Shown in pieces: positions 59,350-64,000 of a stretch of DNA of 64,000 nucleotides. Both the position numbers and the translations under genes were made by a program. This DNA is from Tricholomella constricta (taxonomy: Eukaryota > Basidiomycota > Agaricomycetes > Agaricales > Lyophyllaceae): the NCBI GenBank assembly GCA_013368375.1, contig JAACJP010000008.1, forward strand, positions 806,001 to 870,000, read 5' to 3'. The number at the start of each line of letters is the position of its first letter. Positions within the stretch are counted from its first letter, which is position 1. The notes below the pieces were generated by a model. That model saw nothing but the letters and a program-made list of their open reading frames with translations. It was not told the origin of the DNA and searched no databases.

Positions 59350-60510
59350 TTTATTCTCTACTGTCAAAGTTCTGACGATCACCGGTTTCTTGAATGGTTG
59401 CCTAGGCCATCTCCACGTTATTTCCTTTCTCCAGCTGCAAAACTGCGAAACTCCATTCGACGCTCCAAAACATTGCTCTGCCACATGCTGCACGGCCGAT
59501 ACAGACCTCAGACACATTCAATTAATGCAAAGATCTGATCACATCTAGTTGACATTGTTCTGCTCACGTCCGGCCGCCAATTCTAACAAAAGCCGACGAT
59601 GTCTTTGATGATGTCCTTCAAGTTCGTTGAACGTTGAACATACTGCCGAAGCCTCTTGACCTTACGTCAGTGCTGTCCGACTCATTGCTCGTGCCAGGTT
59701 CGCGCACTTTACAATCCATTGCCATGGTGGCGAATTGACACATTAATGGCAGATGCAATCGCGTCCATAGCTTACCTTCAAATGCAACAAATGATGCCTG
59801 TTTCTAATAAATGACAAAATGATGTGTATTCCGAAGTTGACTATATGTAATTGTCTCAATAATTCATGCGACTTGGTCATCCACAGGTGTTACTTCTGCT
59901 GGACTCCTTTCGGAATCCTTCGCTGACTGATCTTTCAGGTCTCCTCATATACGGGCGCCTGACAAACGATTCAACCTGAGTATCACTTCTCGGCTCATCC
60001 ATAGCGCGGCCTTAAAAACCTGCGGAAGTCAAAGGGGATAACGCGAGGTTTCACACTCCGCGAAGCATTCAACGCCACTGCATACCTGATAAACAGTTAC
60101 ATCGCAAATCTGAAGTCGTTCAAAGTTAAAAATGCGGATACGGATTCAAAGGCTGTGTTTACTACCTCTTGCGTCACTGACTGCTATATATTAGGCTTTT
60201 TTTTCTGACAGATACCGTCCACAGCCCCGCCGGAGCGTCGTCAATCGTTTCATATATCCCTCTTTCCTCCAAGCACCTAACACACTTCACAGCACCTTTC
60301 CTAATATTAAACTCCACTCCATGCGAACAAATATGCAGCTAGGCTAGATAGCCTGCAATTTTCGCCACACCCTCTACTCTGAAGCCCCGGATGAAACCCA
60401 TATATGTGCTGTATATGGACAGTCGAGCCTTCCATATAAATCACAGTGAGTGCCATCTTCTTCCTTTCATTTTGAAAACACTTTTTTTTCACCACTCATC
60501 TTCGAACACT
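59350..60510. other. Gene-poor region right of the transposon
   Basis: AT-rich, with short frames only. A poly-T stretch and a TATATATTAGG lie near 60183-60210. Some of this is probably the upstream region of the dsRNA-binding-like gene. Confidence 0.35.
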
Positions 60511-61238
60511 ATGTCGCGTACGTCCCCTCGGCTGGGCTGGCTATCGGATTATGCTAACATTCGCGCAGTGGATTATACTGCCGTCCTGAACAGCATTGTG
60601 GCCGCACACAACCTGCCCCAGGCTGAAAGAAGGCACATCCAACAGCAACATCCTGCGCATGGCACTCTCCATACCGTCTTTTTTTACGGTAAGCCTCTGA
60701 TCATGCCAGATACACAGATATTCAACGCCGATGTTTTAGTCAACAACAATTCCTACCAAGCAAGTCACGGTGACTTCAATCGGGCACAAGAGCTGGCTGC
60801 CAGAAACGCTATCGCGGGCCTCGAACGCCAGGGCTACCAGGGTACGTCAGCGCAAATATCTCCCAGTAGTTTCGTTTTCTGATTTTACGATGAAAGGACC
60901 TCCACGCCGTAAGTTCACCTCCCTGCCCCTCTTACCTGCATTTCTTAGGACATCGTTACAGACTACAGGACCGAGATCAATAACATTGGGAACAAGTACA
61001 AGCTCAAGGTGGAGTACGAGGACCAGTCTCGTGGGCCTAAGCATGCCCCCACGTGGACTTCGTCGGTGTACGGTACGTGGTTCCATGTTCATTTTCAGTA
61101 TCGACACTCGACTTATTCCAGTTTCTTGAAGTTGGTGGTGTGCTTGGAGGGAAGGCGGAAAGCAGGGATAAAGGCACCGCCCGCGAGAGCGCGGCCAAAT
61201 TTGCTGTTCAATACTTCGATAGAGGTTATCGTATGTGA
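60511..61238 (+). CDS. Small protein with two dsRNA-binding-like domains
   Basis: The ATG at 60511 is followed by a likely 56-nt intron (GTACGT...GCGCAG), joining MSL to DYTAVLNSIVAAHNLPQAER. The first domain ends NRAQELAARNAIAGLERQGY, like the last helix of a dsRBD. After an intron, INNIGNKYKLKVEYEDQSRG, PKHAPTWTSSVY and VGGVLGGKAESRDKGTARES then AAKFAVQYF follow. This matches the dsRBD alpha1-beta1-beta2-beta3-alpha2 order, with the GP.H.P.(F/W) signature and the A(K/A)xxAA helix. The second domain's exon joins at TAC-G|TTGG near 61130. About 170 residues. Function not known; dsRNA or other RNA binding is inferred. Confidence 0.7.
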
Positions 61239-62871
61239 GCCCAACTAGCATAGCTACCAGGCAAAATTTCACCATTCCTTTCTTCACGGATTGACAGACA
61301 TAATTGCTTATTACTGATCGCCTAGATATTATAATAGTAAAAAAATCGCATTCATCATGTTCATACCGGCATAATTCGATCTACCATGTCTTGTCGTCCG
61401 AGGACTCCTGAGGACACTGTGGCAACCTGATCTCTCGTCTCCTCGCGTACAAATTTTTGAATGTCATCTGTCCACTGACGATGCTATCAGTCATCAACGT
61501 TCATCACTCGACGGTAACCACTCGAAGTGATGATACGTTCATTCGATCTTGGGGCACCTAGAAAACTTTGGCGTCTTCGCAATGTGACAGCCTGCCATAG
61601 TCACTGTCATTTTGGAGCCCTGGCCATGTATGGTCCGACGTGCAATCGGAAATCGAGCCTAATTCAATTGAGATTCGGAAATTCATACCGACAGCATCAG
61701 ATCGTGGCTATGCATTGCCTCTAAATTCTCTTCTCCGAATATAGTGCCCGTCGAATTCAATAGGGCGCGAACAAGAAAAATGGAAAAAGAAGTCCACAGT
61801 CCGGTAGATTCGTCATATCAACGGAACCTTTTTTTCGTCCCTTTTGGATCCCTCGGTCGTTGAGACATATAAACCTGAACTCTACTTCACAGCACTCTTA
61901 CATGACTCGATTTAGAACACACGGACCGATACCCTTGCACGTTCGTCTTCTTACTGCGGGAAGCAGGAGAGTCATTGCATCTGCATCCATCCACAGTACA
62001 TCCCGCAGTACTTGCAGCCATCTCCAAAGGGAAATGCTCTCGACGTGCTGTACAAGGAGGTTTCCAATAAAAGTTTTCTGCCCTTCTCATACTGTCGCCG
62101 CTCTTTGTACTGATTATCCCCTTATCCTCTTTGTCCTCCTCTCTAATATCGCCCCAAACAAACAAAATGACTTGTAGGCGGCTGAAAATAAAAAGATTCC
62201 TGGCCGCCGGGTATTAAGGCTCTCCTGAAATCTGCGAGCGATCGAATCCCCTCGGCATCTTCAAGGCTCTGATTTCCAAGTAGACGCTCTTATACGGACG
62301 TTTGATTCTCGATCCGGTCGCCTGGTAAGATATTACCACTGCTTTTACTCACATGGGTCCATATACATTTTGAACGATTGTCTTCAAAATCGTTTTTTTG
62401 GAGTCTGGTACCGAGACTATCACATGGGTTGCTTTGAACACCGTAATTTACCCTTGATGTAACAAGGCTGTTTATGATCGGGAAGTCACCCACTGATATC
62501 CTCCGTACTATGCCTGACCTGTTCCTCGGTGCTACTGTTCAGTCGGTATTTTCACACTATCTCAACAACAAGATAGATTCACCTCAGATGACTTCGTAGC
62601 TCGTTAGAGGCATATGCTAGCGTGTTACTCGAAGTTCATTGAACTGAAAATGTGTGGAGGTTGTGGAGTCCCTTGTTCGAGCGTGATTCTGGAGATTGTC
62701 ACGTCTGCCGTTGAACGGCGAGCGGACTTTCAAATTGATGGTGAGCGCTATCGATGCCAGTCGGTACATTGAGTCAAGCGGACCCTGAAGACTACTTGAC
62801 TAAGCGTGACAAACTGTGACCACCGACTGAGGGGAGCACCGAGGAACAGGTCAGGCATAGTATTTGATGGC
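61239..62871. other. Gene-poor region with no recognised gene
   Basis: Scattered short frames, no domain, no tRNA-like B box. It may contain old retroelement sequence, as the right part approaches a copia element. Confidence 0.35.
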
Positions 62872-63053
62872 CCTAGAATGGAAACAAGTTATTATCCTCA
62901 GTGTCCTGATAATGAAGGAAAGACGACTATTCATTCTATACCTAGAATGGAAACAAGTTATTCTACAAGTCAATTAGTAGATATAAGAAAGAGTAAGTGA
63001 TAGAGAGGTATAACTCACATCCTCAGTGTCCTGATAATGAAGGAAAGACGACT
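62872..63053. repeat. Interleaved direct repeats near the copia 3' end
   Basis: A 22-bp unit (CCTAGAATGGAAACAAGTTA plus TT) occurs at 62872-62893 and 62941-62962. A 35-bp unit beginning ATCCTCAGTGTCCTGATAAT occurs at 62894-62928 and 63019-63053. The order is B-A-B-A. The second A copy is followed by GAGGAT, which makes its outer ends (CCTCAGT/ACTGAGG) palindromic. These lie where the 3' LTR of the copia element is expected. Confidence 0.75.
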
Positions 63054-63146
63054 GAGGATGGAGGCGATGGAACGGAAGCAAATGTACCGACAGTCACGTG
63101 CGAGAGATAACGTAAGCGATGAGAAATAGGCCAGAGGGCCAACACA

Positions 63147-63157
63147 ACCCCATCATC
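63147..63157 (-). other. Possible polypurine tract and LTR start of the copia element
   Basis: On the minus strand, GATGATGGGGT is followed at once by TGTGTTGGCCC. A purine-rich run directly before TG is what precedes a 3' LTR. The far end of the LTR was not found. Confidence 0.4.
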
Positions 63158-63200
63158 GCGGGAGTGAGAAAGAGCAAAGAAAAAGAAATAAGAGGGAAAA

Positions 63201-64000
63201 TTACAGTGTCAAAGGAACAAGGCCAAGTGCGCGGGAGTGCTTGCGATGAAGAGGGAGCGGAAGAAGTTTAGTAAGTATGTCGGCCGTCATGTCCGTAGTA
63301 GGAATCCAGGCAGTCGAAAAAGAACCAGCGCGAAGATGATCACGAATAAAATGATAGCGGATGTCGATGTGTTTGGAGCGGGAGGAGGTGCTATCCGAGT
63401 TCGCAATTTCGAGTGCGCTTTGATTGTCGCATAAGAGGGGAAAAGGATCGGGGATGGGAAGCGAAAGCGAGCGCATGAATTGACGAATCCAGAGGGCCTC
63501 TTTCATGGCATGAGAAATCGACATGTACTCTGCTTCCGTCGAAGATAAAGCGACCGTGCGTTGACGAACTGCGCTCCAGGAAACGAGACTAGAGTAAATG
63601 AAGAAAGCGTAGCCCGATACGCTCCTCCGAGTGTCTTCATCGCCAGCCCAGTCAGCGTCCATCATGCCACAATTTTTGGGAATAAGGACACTGAGCGGAG
63701 GTCCGACCGGAGCTTGACCGAAGTTGTATTCTAGGGCTAAGTCTGCAGTGCCCAGGAGGTATCGGAGGACGGATTTTGCGGCGAGGAGATGATGACGGGA
63801 AGGATTCGCATTGAACTGGCCCAAGGACATAGCAGTGAAAGCTAGATCGGGTCGCGTACAAAGAGAGAGGTAAAGGATCGAGCCAACGAGACGTTGGTAA
63901 TGAACCTTGACGTCGGCATCAGCGATATCCGGAAGAGAGTTGGGAGGAGCTAGTGATGACGAAGATAGCTTCTGTCGAAGAGGAAGAGATACGGGATGAG
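63201..64000 (-). mobile_element. Ty1/copia retrotransposon polyprotein, 3' part (RT end and RNase H)
   Basis: The frame is open from the window edge to TAA at 63201 and is therefore partial. It shows RLVGSILYLSLCTRPDLAFT, the copia RT tail, then HHLLAAKSVLRYLLGT. The RNase H domain includes GMMDADWAGDEDTRRSVSGY (first catalytic Asp), ALSSTEAEYMSISHAMKEAL (Glu) and LCDNQSALEIAN (Asp). The end has KHIDIRYHFIRDHLR and MTADILTKLL, the conserved ADxLTK motif. No stop or frameshift was seen in this part, so the element may be recent. Integrase and gag lie outside the window. Confidence 0.92.

Overview
The window is nuclear DNA of a filamentous basidiomycete, most likely an Agaricomycete (mushroom-forming fungus). 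Genes are compact and intron-dense, with many 50-60 nt introns (GT...CTRAY...AG). The families point the same way: a DUF6534-type membrane protein, a delta-12 desaturase, a Pet127 protein, a small secreted Cys-rich protein and a KDZ-type DNA transposon. No species was identified. Exon joins were made by eye, so CDS coordinates give the span from start codon to stop codon including introns.

From 0.9 to 50.9 kb lies ordinary gene-rich chromosome. In order: RPN13 (-), a short SCOC-like coiled-coil gene (+), ARL8 (-), PET127 (+), a universal-stress-domain protein (+), a 423-bp MITE with 31-bp inverted ends, an M3 metallopeptidase (-), a GNAT acetyltransferase (+), pyruvate decarboxylase (-), a casein-kinase-I-like kinase (+), a delta-12 desaturase (+), CDC123 (-), ERG26 (-), a borealin-type protein (+), POP1 (-), a small mitochondrial coiled-coil protein (+), a secreted Cys-rich protein (+), an extracellular EEP-family nuclease (+), a DUF6534 membrane protein (-), a second sterol-dehydrogenase-like SDR (+), a polo-box protein with a degenerate kinase domain (-), MPS1 (-) and a nitronate monooxygenase (-). 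Several neighbours are divergent pairs sharing promoters of only 120-215 bp, some with CACGTG boxes. Four genes (borealin, polo-box protein, MPS1, CDC123) relate to mitosis or the cell cycle, but they do not form a cluster.

From about 51.0 to 59.35 kb lies a composite DNA transposon of the KDZ class. It has a CxC5/CxC6-type transposase gene at the left and a divergently oriented companion gene at the right. The companion encodes a Cys/His-rich protein with two candidate SUMO-interacting motifs. Arrays of GTTCA/TGAAC motifs sit at both ends. The 3.2 kb between the two genes is built from broken pieces of at least three unrelated host genes: the first exons of a glutathione reductase, internal exons of an Opi1-type regulator, and a frameshifted RRM domain. 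This looks like gene-fragment capture by a KDZ element and is the most unusual structure here.

From 59.35 to 64.0 kb the DNA is gene-poor. It holds a small two-domain dsRNA-binding-like protein (60.5-61.2 kb), direct repeats near 62.9-63.05 kb, and the 3' part of a Ty1/copia retrotransposon (RT end plus RNase H) running off the right edge on the minus strand.
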